This document shows positions 9,783-19,647 of a stretch of 64,000 bases of DNA, in pieces (the stretch's first letter is position 1; the number at the start of each line of letters is the position of its first letter). The stretch is taken from assembly GCA_016703645.1 (NCBI GenBank), contig JADJBR010000004.1:381501-445500 (forward strand). Reading direction: 5' to 3'. The stretch comes from Zoogloea sp. (GTDB taxonomy: Bacteria; Pseudomonadota; Gammaproteobacteria; Burkholderiales; Rhodocyclaceae). Made by a program: the position numbers and the translations under genes. The notes beneath the pieces were generated by a model that was not told the origin of the DNA, did not search any database, and saw nothing but the letters and a program-made list of their open reading frames with translations.

Positions 9783-10541
9783 ATGGCGGAAAACGATTCC
9801 CAGGTCGACCTTAAAAAGCGTGCCCGCAGACGCCTTGTCGGATCCGCAGCGCTCGCTCTTGCGGCAGCCATCGTGCTTCCGATGGTGATGGATCACGAGC
9901 CGCGTACCCCCCCTCAGGATGTCCAGATACGAATCCCCGGGCAGGAAGGGAGCAATTTCACGTCCCGCGTGATTACCGGGAAGGGGCCTGCACCCGCCCA
10001 GCCGGTTGCAGGTGCGGTGGCGGAAGAAACCGCTCCACCGGTCGCCGATGAGCCCCTTCGCCCGAAGGCTGAGCCTGAGCTGGACAGTCCTGTCTTCAAG
10101 CCTGGTGAGGAGCTCATTCCTCCCCCCCGCAAGCCGGACCCATCCAAGGCCGATGCTCGCCCCGAAGCCCCCAAGCCTGACCCGAAGATCGAAGCAGCAC
10201 GGTTGAAGGAAAAGGAGAAAGAGCGGGAACGGGAGAAGGAGCGGGAAAGGGAAAAAGCGGAAGCTGCGCGTGCCAAGGCGCTGCTGGCGGGCAGCACGCC
10301 CAAGCCTGGCGGGGCAGATGCGCCACATGTGGTGATGCTGGGGGCCTACCGCGAGGCGGGCAACGTTAGCGGGCTTCGTGCCAAGCTTAAGGCCGAGGGT
10401 TACGCTTCGTATACCGAGCCGTTGGGTGACAAAGTGCGGGTCAGGGCTGGTCCGTTTCCGAACAAGGCCGCGGCCGACAAGGCCGCTGCGCGGATCAGCA
10501 AGATTCTTGGCGTCCAGGCCTCTGTGGCGGCCAAACCCTGA
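9783..10541 (+). CDS. dedD: DedD-like SPOR-domain cell-division protein
   Basis: SPOR proteins bind denuded septal peptidoglycan. The order is: basic N-terminus, one membrane segment (about residues 19-36, VGSAALALAAAIVLPMV), a long Pro/Ala/Glu linker, a highly charged Lys/Glu/Arg tract (about 135-168) likely to form a single rigid helix, and a C-terminal SPOR domain (HVVMLGAYREAGNVSGL to RAGPFPNKAAADKA). ATG 9783 was chosen because the residues before it in the same frame overlap folC and lack family features. The position between folC and cvpA matches dedD. Orthology to E. coli DedD is inferred from topology and context. Confidence 0.85.
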   Translation: MAENDSQVDLKKRARRRLVGSAALALAAAIVLPMVMDHEPRTPPQDVQIRIPGQEGSNFTSRVITGKGPAPAQPVAGAVAEETAPPVADEPLRPKAEPELDSPVFKPGEELIPPPRKPDPSKADARPEAPKPDPKIEAARLKEKEKEREREKEREREKAEAARAKALLAGSTPKPGGADAPHVVMLGAYREAGNVSGLRAKLKAEGYASYTEPLGDKVRVRAGPFPNKAAADKAAARISKILGVQASVAAKP

Positions 10542-10553
10542 GTCGTCTGTCTC

Positions 10554-11045
10554 TTGAACGGTTTCGATTTCACCCTTCTGGGCCTGCTGGGATTGTCGGC
10601 TTTGCTGGGCTTCTGGCGTGGCCTGCTTTCCGAGATCGTGGCCCTGGGAGCCTGGATTCTGGCTTTCGTGACGGCGAGGATGTTTGCCGGCGACGTTCAG
10701 CCCCTTGCGGCGACATGGGTCAAAGAGCCTGTGCTGCAGGGAGTTGCCGCATTCCTGATGGTGTTTGTTGCGGTGTTGATATTGATTGCACTGGCGCGTT
10801 GGCTGTTGAGCGAGCTGATTCGTGCAGCCGGCCTGGGGGTGGCAGACCGCTTTCTTGGCGCGTGTTTTGGGTTGTTGCGTGGGGGCCTGATCATTTTTGC
10901 GGTTGCCTTGTTCGTTGGCATCGGTGGCTTCGCCAAGGAAGCATGGTGGCAGGCGTCCCAGTTGTCCGCCCCCCTTGAAACTGCCGTGATGGCTTCAAGA
11001 CCGTGGCTCCCGGAGCTTCTGTCAAATAGACTTAGATACCGATAG
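10554..11045 (+). CDS. cvpA: CvpA family membrane protein
   Basis: CvpA is an inner-membrane protein needed for colicin V production in E. coli and implicated in envelope stress. The 163 residues contain about four membrane segments, and the start [24 protein letters not shown] is the family signature. A TTG start at 10554 is used: no ATG or GTG fits before the first membrane segment. It lies just upstream of purF, as in many proteobacteria. Confidence 0.9.
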   Translation: MNGFDFTLLGLLGLSALLGFWRGLLSEIVALGAWILAFVTARMFAGDVQPLAATWVKEPVLQGVAAFLMVFVAVLILIALARWLLSELIRAAGLGVADRFLGACFGLLRGGLIIFAVALFVGIGGFAKEAWWQASQLSAPLETAVMASRPWLPELLSNRLRYR

Positions 11046-11055
11046 GTGGTTTGAA

Positions 11056-12585
11056 ATGTGTGGGATTCTGGGCGTAGTAGCGACGACACCCGTCAATCAG
11101 CTTCTTTATGATGGTCTGCAGGTGCTTCAGCACAGGGGGCAGGATGCAGCGGGTATTGCCACTGCGGAAGGGGGCAAGTTTCACATGCACAAGGCTTCGG
11201 GCCTTGTTCGTGATGTGTTCCGCACACGCAACATGCGAGATCTTCCCGGGAACTGGGGTATTGCCCATGTTCGCTACCCGACCGCAGGTTCCGCGTCGGC
11301 TGCTGCGGAGGCCCAGCCTTTCTACGTGAATTCGCCGTTTGGACTGATGTTGGCTCACAACGGCAACCTCACGAATTCCGAAGAGCTCAAGCGGGAGATG
11401 TTCCTTTCCGACCTGCGGCACATCAACACCAATTCCGATTCGGAAGTGCTGCTGAATGTGCTTGCCCACGAGTTGCAGGCTGCAGCGAAGAGCTTCCGTC
11501 TGGACGAGGAGACCGTCTTCACGGCGGTCGCCGGGGTTCATCGCCGTTGCCGTGGCGCCTACGCCACGGTGGCCATGATTTCCGGTACCGGTCTGTTGGC
11601 CTTCCGCGATCCGTATGGCATCCGCCCGCTGGTCATTGGGCGCAACGATACGCCCAAAGGCACCGAATGGCTGGTGGCGTCGGAGAGCGTGGCCCTCGAT
11701 GTGATGGGCTTTAAGCTGGTCCGTGATGTGGCGCCCGGTGAGGCGATCCTCATTGATACGGAAGGGCGTTTCCATAGCCGTCAGTGCGCCAGCCACACGG
11801 TGCACGCGCCCTGCATGTTCGAGTTTGTCTATCTCGCCCGTCCCGATTCGCTGATTGACGGGATCTCGGTATACGACGCACGCATCAAGATGGGGGAGTT
11901 CCTGGCCCGCAAGCTGCGTTCCACGATGCCGCACCTGAAGGTTGACGTGGTGATTCCCATCCCCGATTCCAGCCGCCCGTCGGCCATGGAGATGGCACAC
12001 CAGTTGAATGTCCCTTACCGCGAAGGCTTCGTCAAGAACCGCTACATCGGCCGTACCTTCATCATGCCCGGGCAGGCGATCCGGCGTAAGTCCGTGCGGC
12101 AGAAGCTCAATACGATCCACCAGGAATTCAAGGGCAAGAACGTGCTGCTGGTGGACGACTCCATCGTGCGTGGCACCACCAGCCGCGAGATTGTCCAGAT
12201 GGCCCGGGATGCGGGAGCAAGCAAGGTCTTCATGGCGTCCGCTGCGCCTCCGGTGCGCTACGCCAACGTGTACGGCATTGACATGCCGACCAAGGGTGAG
12301 CTGATTGCGAGTGACCGTACCGAGGAGGAAATCTGTGCTGAAATCGGTGCCGACGCCCTGATCTATCAGGATCTCAATGATCTGAAGCTCGCCGTCCAGG
12401 CCATCAATCCGGCCATCTCCGTGTTCGAGACATCCTGTTTTGATGGCTGCTATGTGACGGGTGACGTGACCCAGGAATATCTTTCCGGGGTGGAGACCCA
12501 GCGTAACGACGCAGCGGGCAAACCGGTCAATGATGAGGGTGGTGGTCAGATGGATCTCAATCTTGTTTCCCGGAGCGAAAGTTGA
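11056..12585 (+). CDS. purF: Amidophosphoribosyltransferase
   Basis: PurF makes 5-phosphoribosylamine from PRPP and glutamine, the first step of purine synthesis. The start MCGILGV puts the N-terminal nucleophile Cys directly after the initiator Met, without a propeptide. The PRPP-binding loop is [14 protein letters not shown] in the phosphoribosyltransferase half. The length is 509 residues. Its TGA overlaps the TTG start of the next gene (TTGA at 12582-12585). Confidence 0.97.
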   Translation: MCGILGVVATTPVNQLLYDGLQVLQHRGQDAAGIATAEGGKFHMHKASGLVRDVFRTRNMRDLPGNWGIAHVRYPTAGSASAAAEAQPFYVNSPFGLMLAHNGNLTNSEELKREMFLSDLRHINTNSDSEVLLNVLAHELQAAAKSFRLDEETVFTAVAGVHRRCRGAYATVAMISGTGLLAFRDPYGIRPLVIGRNDTPKGTEWLVASESVALDVMGFKLVRDVAPGEAILIDTEGRFHSRQCASHTVHAPCMFEFVYLARPDSLIDGISVYDARIKMGEFLARKLRSTMPHLKVDVVIPIPDSSRPSAMEMAHQLNVPYREGFVKNRYIGRTFIMPGQAIRRKSVRQKLNTIHQEFKGKNVLLVDDSIVRGTTSREIVQMARDAGASKVFMASAAPPVRYANVYGIDMPTKGELIASDRTEEEICAEIGADALIYQDLNDLKLAVQAINPAISVFETSCFDGCYVTGDVTQEYLSGVETQRNDAAGKPVNDEGGGQMDLNLVSRSES

Positions 12586-13772
12586 GCCAGCCTTTACTGG
12601 ATGGATTGGACATTGACACGCTGGCTGTCAGGTCGGGGATTGAACGAAGCCAGTTCAATGAGCACTCAGAGGCGCTGTATCTGACGTCCAGCTTTGTGTT
12701 CGACAGCGCAGCCCAGGCGGCGGCTCGTTTTTCCGGTGAAGAGGACGGGAACGTCTACGCGCGTTTCACCAATCCGACCGTTACCGCAATGCAGCAGCGC
12801 CTGGCGGCACTCGAGGGGGCGGAGGCGTGTGTTGCCACGGCATCGGGTATGGCGGCGATCATGTCCACTGTGATGGCGTTGCTCAGTGCCGGTGATCACA
12901 TCGTGGCGTCACGCGGCCTGTTTGGTGCCACACAGCAACTGTTCGGCAATATCCTGTCCCGTTTCGGCATCGAGACGACCTTTGTGCCTGCGACGGATCT
13001 GGATGCCTACCGTGCTGCGGTGACGCCGAAAACACGTTTGTTCTTTGTCGAATCGCCGTCCAATCCGCTCACCGAGTTGGTGGATATTGCAGCGGTTGCC
13101 GCCATTGCCCATGACGCAGGTGTGTTGCTGGCGGTCGACAATTGCTTTTGCTCGCCAGCCCTGCAGAGGCCCCTCACGCTTGGAGCTGATCTGGTGATTC
13201 ACTCCGCCACCAAGTATCTGGATGGCCAGGGGCGAGTGCTGGGTGGTGCGGTGTGTGGCAGCAAGGCATTGGTTGACGAGGTGTTCAAGTTCCTGCGTAC
13301 GGCGGGGCCGTGCATTTCGCCATTCAATGCTTGGGTGATTCTCAAGGGCCTTGAGACCCTCAGGATCCGTATGGCAGCCCAGTCTGTTGCAGCCCTTGAA
13401 CTGGCGGCTTGGCTTGAAGCCCAGCCCCAGGTCGCCCGTGTGTACTATCCGGGTCTGCCATCCCATCCCCAGTACGATCTGGCCTGTCGGCAGCAGAGTA
13501 GTGGTGGTGCGATCGTCAGCTTCGAAGTGCGTGGTGGGCGGGAAGAGGCCTGGACGGTGGTGGATGCGACGCGTGTCGTGTCGATTACTGCCAATCTCGG
13601 CGATACCAAGACCACTTTGACCCATCCGGCGTCCACCACCCATGGCCGAATCTCTCCGGAGGCGCGTGAGGCATCGGGAATTCGTGAGAGCCTGCTACGT
13701 ATTGCGGTGGGGCTGGAGTCTGTTGAAGACCTCAAGGCCGATCTGGCCCGCGGTCTTGCGCTGATCGCCTGA
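12582..13772 (+). CDS. metZ: O-succinylhomoserine sulfhydrylase
   Basis: MetZ makes homocysteine directly from O-succinylhomoserine and sulfide in methionine synthesis. It is a Cys/Met-metabolism PLP enzyme of 396 residues. The PLP lysine is in [16 protein letters not shown], and other motifs are YARFTNPTV and [10 protein letters not shown]. The form [11 protein letters not shown] and the purF neighbour favour MetZ over cystathionine gamma-synthase. The start is TTG, overlapping the purF stop. It converges with lpxH with only four bases between the stop codons. Confidence 0.92.
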   Translation: MSQPLLDGLDIDTLAVRSGIERSQFNEHSEALYLTSSFVFDSAAQAAARFSGEEDGNVYARFTNPTVTAMQQRLAALEGAEACVATASGMAAIMSTVMALLSAGDHIVASRGLFGATQQLFGNILSRFGIETTFVPATDLDAYRAAVTPKTRLFFVESPSNPLTELVDIAAVAAIAHDAGVLLAVDNCFCSPALQRPLTLGADLVIHSATKYLDGQGRVLGGAVCGSKALVDEVFKFLRTAGPCISPFNAWVILKGLETLRIRMAAQSVAALELAAWLEAQPQVARVYYPGLPSHPQYDLACRQQSSGGAIVSFEVRGGREEAWTVVDATRVVSITANLGDTKTTLTHPASTTHGRISPEAREASGIRESLLRIAVGLESVEDLKADLARGLALIA

Positions 13773-13776
13773 GTCG

Positions 13777-14514
13777 TCACTCAAGGGGCTGACGGGAGAG
13801 TACCCCGTCGGCCCACACGAGCACTTCCCCGCTTGCCTTTCCCGCACTTTCCCTCCAGTCGGCAAGGACCCAGCGTTCGCACTTGTGGCCATCCACCATG
13901 AGCTGATGGCAGGCTGGCCGATGCGTATGGCCGTGGATCAGGCATGGATATCCGTGCTCGCGGAGCAGGGTGGCAATGGCGTCGCCGTTTGCATCCATGA
14001 TTTCGGCGTCCTTGCCGGCCTTTGCTGCTTCACTCTTTCGGCGTATGTCGGCGATGAACTGCTTGCGGGCAGCAAGGGGCTGGCCGAGGAATTGCTCCTG
14101 GTATGCCGGTGAGCGGACTTGCTTGCGAAACGCCTGGTAGCCTACGTCATCGGTGCACAGGCTGTCGCCATGACACAGCAACACGGCTTGTGTGCCGAGG
14201 TGAATCAGTGAGGGCTCTGGCAGGATTGTCAGGCGACACCGACGGGCAAAGTCTGCTCCGATCAGGAAATCCCTGTTGCCAGGCATGAAATGGATCCGGG
14301 TGCCGGCCTCGGCGAGGGCGGCCAGTTGCCGCTCCAGGCCGCTGCTCAGGGGGTCGTCATGATCGTCGTCACCCGCCCAGTATTCGTAAAGATCACCCAA
14401 TATGTAGAGTGCTTCCGCATTCCGGGCGGGGCCTGCGAGATATCGCTCGAAGACCGCGGTCAACGCGGGGCGGTCAACCGAAAGATGCAGATCGGAAATG
14501 AAATGAACTTGCAT
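13777..14514 (-). CDS. lpxH: UDP-2,3-diacylglucosamine diphosphatase
   Basis: LpxH hydrolyses UDP-2,3-diacylglucosamine to lipid X in lipid A synthesis at the inner face of the cytoplasmic membrane. The metallophosphoesterase motifs are in order: FISDLHLS, LGDLYEYWAGDD, GNRDFLIG, CHGDSLCTDD and HGHTHRPA. The length is 245 residues. It lies 24 bases downstream of the cytoplasmic cyclophilin gene on the same strand, an arrangement common in betaproteobacteria. Confidence 0.95.
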   Translation of the reverse strand: MQVHFISDLHLSVDRPALTAVFERYLAGPARNAEALYILGDLYEYWAGDDDHDDPLSSGLERQLAALAEAGTRIHFMPGNRDFLIGADFARRCRLTILPEPSLIHLGTQAVLLCHGDSLCTDDVGYQAFRKQVRSPAYQEQFLGQPLAARKQFIADIRRKSEAAKAGKDAEIMDANGDAIATLLREHGYPCLIHGHTHRPACHQLMVDGHKCERWVLADWRESAGKASGEVLVWADGVLSRQPLE

Positions 14515-14538
14515 GCGCGGTGTGCCCCGGTGACGCTG

Positions 14539-15033
14539 TCAAATGATCTCGGCGCTCTGGATGATCACGTCTTCCTTCGGCACATCCTGATGGAAACCGC
14601 TGCTGCCGGTCTTGACACCCTTGATCTTGTCGACCACATCCATGCCTTCGCTAACCTTGCCGAATACGCAGTAACCCCAGCCCTGGATGTCGGGGGAGCG
14701 GTGATTGAGGAAGTCATTGTCGGCCACGTTGATGAAAAACTGGGCCGTGGCTGAGTGAGGGGCGTTGGTGCGGGCCATGGCAACGGTGCCGGCAACGTTC
14801 TTGAGGCCGTTGTTGGCCTCGTTCTGGATCGGCTCGCCGCAGGGCTTTTGCTTCATGCCGGGCTCAAAGCCACCACCCTGGATCATGAAGCCGTTGATGA
14901 CGCGATGGAAGACCGTGTTGTTGTAATGACCGGCTTCCACGTAAGCCAGAAAGTTCTTTACCGTTTCGGGTGCCTTTTCGGCGTCCAGCTCGAGAACGAT
15001 GTCGCCGTGGTTAGTAGTGAGTTTGACAGCCAT
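14539..15033 (-). CDS. ppiB: Peptidyl-prolyl cis-trans isomerase, cytoplasmic cyclophilin
   Basis: This is a 164-residue cyclophilin with no signal peptide, matching PpiB in size. Motifs are [14 protein letters not shown] (catalytic Arg) and [15 protein letters not shown] 15033 was chosen because GGAG lies seven bases upstream and the family N-terminus [20 protein letters not shown] follows. Upstream codons in the same frame belong to the intergenic region. It is followed by lpxH and preceded by the exported paralogue. Confidence 0.95.
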   Translation of the reverse strand: MAVKLTTNHGDIVLELDAEKAPETVKNFLAYVEAGHYNNTVFHRVINGFMIQGGGFEPGMKQKPCGEPIQNEANNGLKNVAGTVAMARTNAPHSATAQFFINVADNDFLNHRSPDIQGWGYCVFGKVSEGMDVVDKIKGVKTGSSGFHQDVPKEDVIIQSAEII

Positions 15034-15061
15034 GGGGTGCTCCTGTTGGAAAGTTGGGGTG

Positions 15062-15631
15062 TTACTTGGTCGCTTTTTCGGGCAACTGGCGTGCTGATTC
15101 AATGAGGATCGGCGTCGTCGGTACATCCCGATGGTAACCCCGGGTGGTCGTGGGTTCCTTGGCGATCTTGCGAACCACCTCCATCCCGTCGGTCACCTTG
15201 CCGAAGACGGTGTAGCCCCAGCCGTCCGGCGAGGGGTAGTTGAGAGAGCGATTGTCTTCAAGGTTGATAAAGAACTGGGCGGTCGCCGAGTGAGGATTTT
15301 GGGTGCGGGCCATGGCAATCGTCCCTGCATCGTTCCTGAGGCCGTTCTTGCCTTCGTTCTCGATTGGTGCGCGGGTTGCCTTCTCTTCCATGGCGCTATT
15401 CATGCCGCCGCCCTGGATCATGAAGCCGTTGATCACGCGGTGGAAGATCAGGCCGTTGTAGTGACCGCCTTTCACGTAGTCAAGAAAGTTGGCGACGGTC
15501 TTCGGCGCCTTTTCGGGATAGAGTTCCAGCACGATGTTACCGGCGCTGGTCTTCAGTTCGACCATGGGGTTGGCGGCTGCAGCAATAAGGGCATTGGCGG
15601 CCAGGGCGACTGCAAGAAGGGCTTTTTTCAT
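15062..15631 (-). CDS. ppiA: Peptidyl-prolyl cis-trans isomerase, exported cyclophilin
   Basis: This is a 189-residue cyclophilin with a cleavable signal peptide ([20 protein letters not shown]), so it acts in the periplasm. The fold motifs [14 protein letters not shown] and [12 protein letters not shown] are intact. It is clearly a paralogue of the next gene downstream, which lacks the signal peptide. A strong ribosome site (AGGACCTCC) precedes ATG 15631. Confidence 0.93.
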   Translation of the reverse strand: MKKALLAVALAANALIAAAANPMVELKTSAGNIVLELYPEKAPKTVANFLDYVKGGHYNGLIFHRVINGFMIQGGGMNSAMEEKATRAPIENEGKNGLRNDAGTIAMARTQNPHSATAQFFINLEDNRSLNYPSPDGWGYTVFGKVTDGMEVVRKIAKEPTTTRGYHRDVPTTPILIESARQLPEKATK

Positions 15632-15660
15632 GGAGGTCCTGTGAGAAAACGGCTTCGCGC

Positions 15661-16857
15661 TCAGGCGAAACCTTCATAGATGATCTTCCAGCGTCCACCT
15701 TCCTTCACCCAATACTGTCGTTTCTTGAGGACGTTGGAAAGGTTGTTGCTGCGGTAATCCTGTTCGAAGGTCACGACAATCATGTCTTGCTTGCCAGGGT
15801 TGCGAAAAACGCTCAGTTTGCTCAGATCGACCTTGACCCAGGACTTTCCTGCTGCAACCAGCCGTTTTTGCTGCGCCCACTGGCCATAGTCGCCTTCGTT
15901 GTTGCGGAAGGAGCGGGAGTAGTGGGCCAGGTAGCGATCCACGTCACGACTTTCCCAGTCCTTCCGCCAGGCTTCTATTTCGCGGTTGAGTGCTGTGCGT
16001 TCGCTAGCCCAGTCGTCCAGGCTCAGCCACTCGATGGTGTTACTGATGATGACCGGGGTCAAGCCGACTTGAAGATAGCCGGAGAGGGTATCCAGATCCT
16101 GGTTGGTCAGCACTACGCAGCCGTCGGATGCGCGGGGAGGGCGCGAGTAGGTGTCGCTGGGCGTGCCATGGAGCCAGATACCGTGGCCATTGCGGCCCTG
16201 CTGCCTGTCCCACTCGTTTGGGTAGTTGATTGGAAAGGCGCCGCTACCGTAGAAATCCGAAAGTTTCTGGCGTGGCAGATTGGCCGTCACGTGGTACACG
16301 CCTACCGGCGTGCGCTTGTCGCCTTCGCGGGTCTTTTCCGCACCCAACTTGCCATGGGCAATGTAGTAGTCTGCAACGAAACGGGGGCGCCCATTGTCGT
16401 TCTGGTAGATGTAGAGCCGGGAGCGCTGGGTGTCCACGACGATCGCAAACTTTTGATCGGGCTCCATCTGCAGCAGGTAGCGCGGGACGTAATTGCTGGG
16501 CGGCCTGTTGCGATAGGCCTTGAGACGGGCGATAGCCTCTTCACGAAGGTCGGCGAGCTTCTCTGCGGGGGCTTCCGGCGAGTCGCCAAATGCACTCAGT
16601 GGTCGCGTACGGGCAAGAAGAAGGTCGCCACGGATCAGATGGGCAAGGCGAAAATTGGGGTAGCGCAGCAGTAGCGCATCAACCTTCTTGAGTGCGTCAT
16701 CCGTCCTGCGGTGTTCGATATCACGAATCACCTCACCGAGGGCCATGTCGGCGTCGGCCGCGGCTGCCCGCAGGCCTCCAGAGGCCGACGCCACGAGCGG
16801 GAAGCAGACGAAGGCGAGGGCAAACCCCCTGTGCAAGGCGGCCTTCAAGCGACGCAT
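15661..16857 (-). CDS. L,D-transpeptidase (YkuD domain) with C-terminal NTF2-like domain
   Basis: YkuD enzymes make 3-3 cross-links in peptidoglycan or attach proteins to it. The order is: signal peptide (ends near VASASGG), helical TPR-like region, YkuD domain with the catalytic signature HGTPSDTY...ASDGCVVL (His, Ser-x-Gly-Cys), then about 110 residues that look like an NTF2/SnoaL-type fold ([31 protein letters not shown]). ATG 16857 was chosen because it overlaps the upstream stop as TGATG and gives a good signal peptide. The same C-terminal domain ends the neighbouring TPR protein. The protein resembles E. coli YnhG/ErfK-type enzymes, but the exact substrate is unknown. Confidence 0.88.
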   Translation of the reverse strand: MRRLKAALHRGFALAFVCFPLVASASGGLRAAAADADMALGEVIRDIEHRRTDDALKKVDALLLRYPNFRLAHLIRGDLLLARTRPLSAFGDSPEAPAEKLADLREEAIARLKAYRNRPPSNYVPRYLLQMEPDQKFAIVVDTQRSRLYIYQNDNGRPRFVADYYIAHGKLGAEKTREGDKRTPVGVYHVTANLPRQKLSDFYGSGAFPINYPNEWDRQQGRNGHGIWLHGTPSDTYSRPPRASDGCVVLTNQDLDTLSGYLQVGLTPVIISNTIEWLSLDDWASERTALNREIEAWRKDWESRDVDRYLAHYSRSFRNNEGDYGQWAQQKRLVAAGKSWVKVDLSKLSVFRNPGKQDMIVVTFEQDYRSNNLSNVLKKRQYWVKEGGRWKIIYEGFA

Positions 16858-17978
16858 CAACCGCCTACCCGCTCCTGCTGGATGACCCACTTGCCGTCCT
16901 GATGGATGAGATTGAGTGTCTTGTTGGAAGAGGTTGACAGGTTGGCTGAGCGATAGTGCTGACGAAGCTTGACGGTAGCCCGATCCCCCGCCACGGAGAC
17001 AACCTTGATGTTCTCAAGATCAACTTCGATGGCGCCGGGTTTGGTGAGCCGCTGGGTGCGTTCTTCTTCCCAAGCCTTGCGGTTGAGCCCCTTCGGAGGC
17101 TCAAAGTCACGCGCATAGTGGCCGAGATAGGATTTGACATCCTTGCGGGACCAGGCGCCAGCCCAGTTCTGCACCGCTTTGGAGATCGCCGCCGCCTGCG
17201 GTGGCGTATCGTCCTTGGGTTCGGGTCGTTTCGCGACGGGTTTCGGCTCTTCCTTGATAACGGGGGTGGGAGCAACGGCAACGGGTGTTGGGGGGGCGCT
17301 CGGTTTGGCTGCAGCAGGCGCCGGTGCCGTGGCAGCGGGAGTCGGAGCAGGGGCTGGAGCAGGCGCAGGTTTCACGGGGGCGGCCGCGACCGTTACCGGG
17401 GGCGGTGCTGCAGGCTTGTTCGCCTGGGGGGCTGCCGCTACCGGGGCGGGGGCAACTGGGCGGCCGGGCTTGCCTGCGACGCTGATCATTTCCCGAATGA
17501 GGGCGAGCTTGTTCTGGGCCGCCACGTTGGACGAGTCCAGGGCGAGCGCTTTGTCGTAGGCCTGGCTGGCCAGGCGAGCATAGATGTCACCGAGGTTCTC
17601 GTGGGCAGTCGCGTAGCTCGGATGGGTGCGGATGGCCATCTCGAGAGCGATGCGAGCCTTGTCGTACTGGCGCTGTTGGGCGTAAAGCACGGCCAGATTG
17701 TTGTAAGGCTCCGGGAGTTCCGGAAAATCCTCGGTCAATTTCTGAAAAACGGCGATGGCCTCGGCGCTGCGGTTAAGCTCGGACAGCACCACCCCTTTCA
17801 GAAAACGAACTTGAGCGTCCCGGGGCTTGGACGCCAGAATGCTGTCGGCGCGTTCGAGTGCCTGGGAGAACTGTCCCTGTTTGACCAGGGTCTGGAGATC
17901 CTGGATGGGATCCGCCCGAACGGGGCTGCAGATCAGGCTTGCGAGGAGCAGGGAGGCGACCAGGGCTCGTTTTGACAT
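16857..17978 (-). CDS. Exported TPR protein with Pro/Ala linker and C-terminal NTF2-like domain
   Basis: The protein has 373 residues: a signal peptide (MSKRALVASLLLASLICSPVR), about four TPR repeats (for example LPEPYNNLAVLYAQQRQYDKA), a long Pro/Ala linker, and a C-terminal domain (SRKDVKSYLGHYARDF, YRSANLS, GKWVIQQERVGG). That C-terminal domain matches the one at the end of the L,D-transpeptidase gene just downstream, with which it shares a TGATG overlap. TPR units usually bind partner proteins, so a scaffold role in peptidoglycan remodelling is a reasonable inference. ATG 17978 is preferred over an upstream Met (18008) because of the signal peptide. It has no established gene name that I recognise. 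Confidence 0.8.
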   Translation of the reverse strand: MSKRALVASLLLASLICSPVRADPIQDLQTLVKQGQFSQALERADSILASKPRDAQVRFLKGVVLSELNRSAEAIAVFQKLTEDFPELPEPYNNLAVLYAQQRQYDKARIALEMAIRTHPSYATAHENLGDIYARLASQAYDKALALDSSNVAAQNKLALIREMISVAGKPGRPVAPAPVAAAPQANKPAAPPPVTVAAAPVKPAPAPAPAPTPAATAPAPAAAKPSAPPTPVAVAPTPVIKEEPKPVAKRPEPKDDTPPQAAAISKAVQNWAGAWSRKDVKSYLGHYARDFEPPKGLNRKAWEEERTQRLTKPGAIEVDLENIKVVSVAGDRATVKLRQHYRSANLSTSSNKTLNLIHQDGKWVIQQERVGG

Positions 17979-18201
17979 GTGGTATGATCCGCAAGTACGC
18001 GCAAGCACGCACTAGCGCTCGTTATTGGTGGGATTGCTATCTCCGCATTTTATCAAGAAGCGTTGCTGCCTACCATGAGCACTTCCCTATTTCTTCGCTG
18101 CACGGGCTCACGCAGCCCGAGCAATTCGGGGCCGGCCTGCGCCGTTTTCTGATTGCGTTCTGGCTTGATCCTTTTTCCACGGTTTCAGTTCAGTCTTCCT
18201 C

Positions 18202-19584
18202 ATGTTGAAAATTCATAACTCCCTCTCCCGAAAGAAAGAGCGGTTCGTCCCCATAGAGCCTGGCAAGGTCCGCATGTACGTATGTGGAATGACGGTGTAC
18301 GACTATTGCCACCTCGGGCATGCACGGGTGATGGTGGTATTCGACATGGTGGTGCGCTGGTTGCGGGCGAGCGACTATGAGGTCACGTATGTTCGCAATA
18401 TCACCGACATTGATGACAAGATCATCAAGCGCGCGGGGGAGAACGGGGAGAGCATTCGCGCCTTGACCGATCGTTTCATTGCCGCGATGCATGACGATGC
18501 GGATGCACTCGGTGTCCAGCGGCCTGATCATGAGCCCCGGGCGACCGAGTATGTCTTGCCAATGCAGAAGCTCATTGGCGAACTGATGGGGCACGGCCTG
18601 GCCTACAAGGCGGACAATGAAGACGTCTGCTTTGCCGTGCGCAAATTTGAGGGTTACGGCAAGCTTTCTGGCAAGTCTCTGGATGAATTGCGTGCTGGGG
18701 AACGGGTTGAGGTGGCCGGCGGAAAGCAGGATCCCCTTGATTTCGTACTATGGAAGCACGCACGGGCCGACGAGCCCGAGGAAGTCAAATGGGCTTCACC
18801 CTGGGGAGCGGGACGCCCCGGGTGGCACATTGAGTGCTCTGCAATGAGTTCGGAATTGTTGGGCGCCCAGTTCGATATTCATGGGGGTGGGGCCGACCTG
18901 CAGTTTCCCCATCATGAGAACGAGATCGCCCAGAGTGAGGGGGCCCACCAGTGCTCCTTCGTGAATTACTGGATGCACAACGGGTTTGTGCGTGTTGACG
19001 ATGAAAAGATGTCCAAGAGTCTGGGCAACTTTTTCACCATTCGTGACGTGCTCAAGGAGTATGCGCCGGAAGTGGTCCGTTTCTTCATTTTGCGCGCCCA
19101 CTATAGAAGTCCGCTCAACTACTCTGACGCTCATCTCGTGGATGCGCGAAATGCGCTTTCGCGCCTATACACGGCTTTGCGCAACGTGCCGCCCGTTCCC
19201 CTGCCCGTGGTGGACTGGTCGTCACCCATGGCTGCGCGTTTCAAGTTGGCCATGGATGATGACTTCAATACGGCAGAGGCGCTGTCTGTCCTATTCGATT
19301 TGGCTGCAGAAGCAAATCGGAGTCAGTCGGCCGAGGCCTCCGGCCTGCTCAAGGAGTTGGGGGGCGTGTTGGGGCTGCTCGAGCAGGATCCTACGGCCTT
19401 CCTGCAGGGTGGGGCTGAAAGCGCCGGTGATGACTCTGCTTCAGTCAATGCCAGGATTGAGGCACGGATTGCTGCCAAGAAGGCGCGTAACTTTGCCGAG
19501 GCTGACCGGATCCGCGCTGAATTGCTGGCCGAGGGGATTGCCCTTGAAGATACGGCCCAGGGGACGATCTGGCGTCGTGCCTGA
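18202..19584 (+). CDS. cysS: Cysteine--tRNA ligase
   Basis: CysS charges tRNA-Cys. The class I signatures are [11 protein letters not shown] (HIGH-type) and KMSKSLGNF. Zinc ligands are in [17 protein letters not shown] and [10 protein letters not shown]. The length of 460 is normal. It is divergent from the TPR/L,D-transpeptidase pair across 223 bases in which I see no confident promoter. Confidence 0.97.
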   Translation: MLKIHNSLSRKKERFVPIEPGKVRMYVCGMTVYDYCHLGHARVMVVFDMVVRWLRASDYEVTYVRNITDIDDKIIKRAGENGESIRALTDRFIAAMHDDADALGVQRPDHEPRATEYVLPMQKLIGELMGHGLAYKADNEDVCFAVRKFEGYGKLSGKSLDELRAGERVEVAGGKQDPLDFVLWKHARADEPEEVKWASPWGAGRPGWHIECSAMSSELLGAQFDIHGGGADLQFPHHENEIAQSEGAHQCSFVNYWMHNGFVRVDDEKMSKSLGNFFTIRDVLKEYAPEVVRFFILRAHYRSPLNYSDAHLVDARNALSRLYTALRNVPPVPLPVVDWSSPMAARFKLAMDDDFNTAEALSVLFDLAAEANRSQSAEASGLLKELGGVLGLLEQDPTAFLQGGAESAGDDSASVNARIEARIAAKKARNFAEADRIRAELLAEGIALEDTAQGTIWRRA

Positions 19585-19596
19585 TCTTCTCTTCGC

Positions 19597-19626
19597 AAAA
19601 AATGAGGCCACGAGAGTGGCCTCATT
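19597..19626. terminator. Shared terminator between converging cysS and the binding-protein gene
   Basis: AATGAGGCCAC (19601-19611), loop GAGA, GTGGCCTCATT (19616-19626) is a perfect 11-bp stem. Six A (19597-19602) on the left become a T-run for the minus-strand gene, so it mainly terminates that gene; it may also slow cysS transcription. Confidence 0.88.
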
Positions 19627-19647
19627 GACGTCCAAGGGGCCGTTGAA

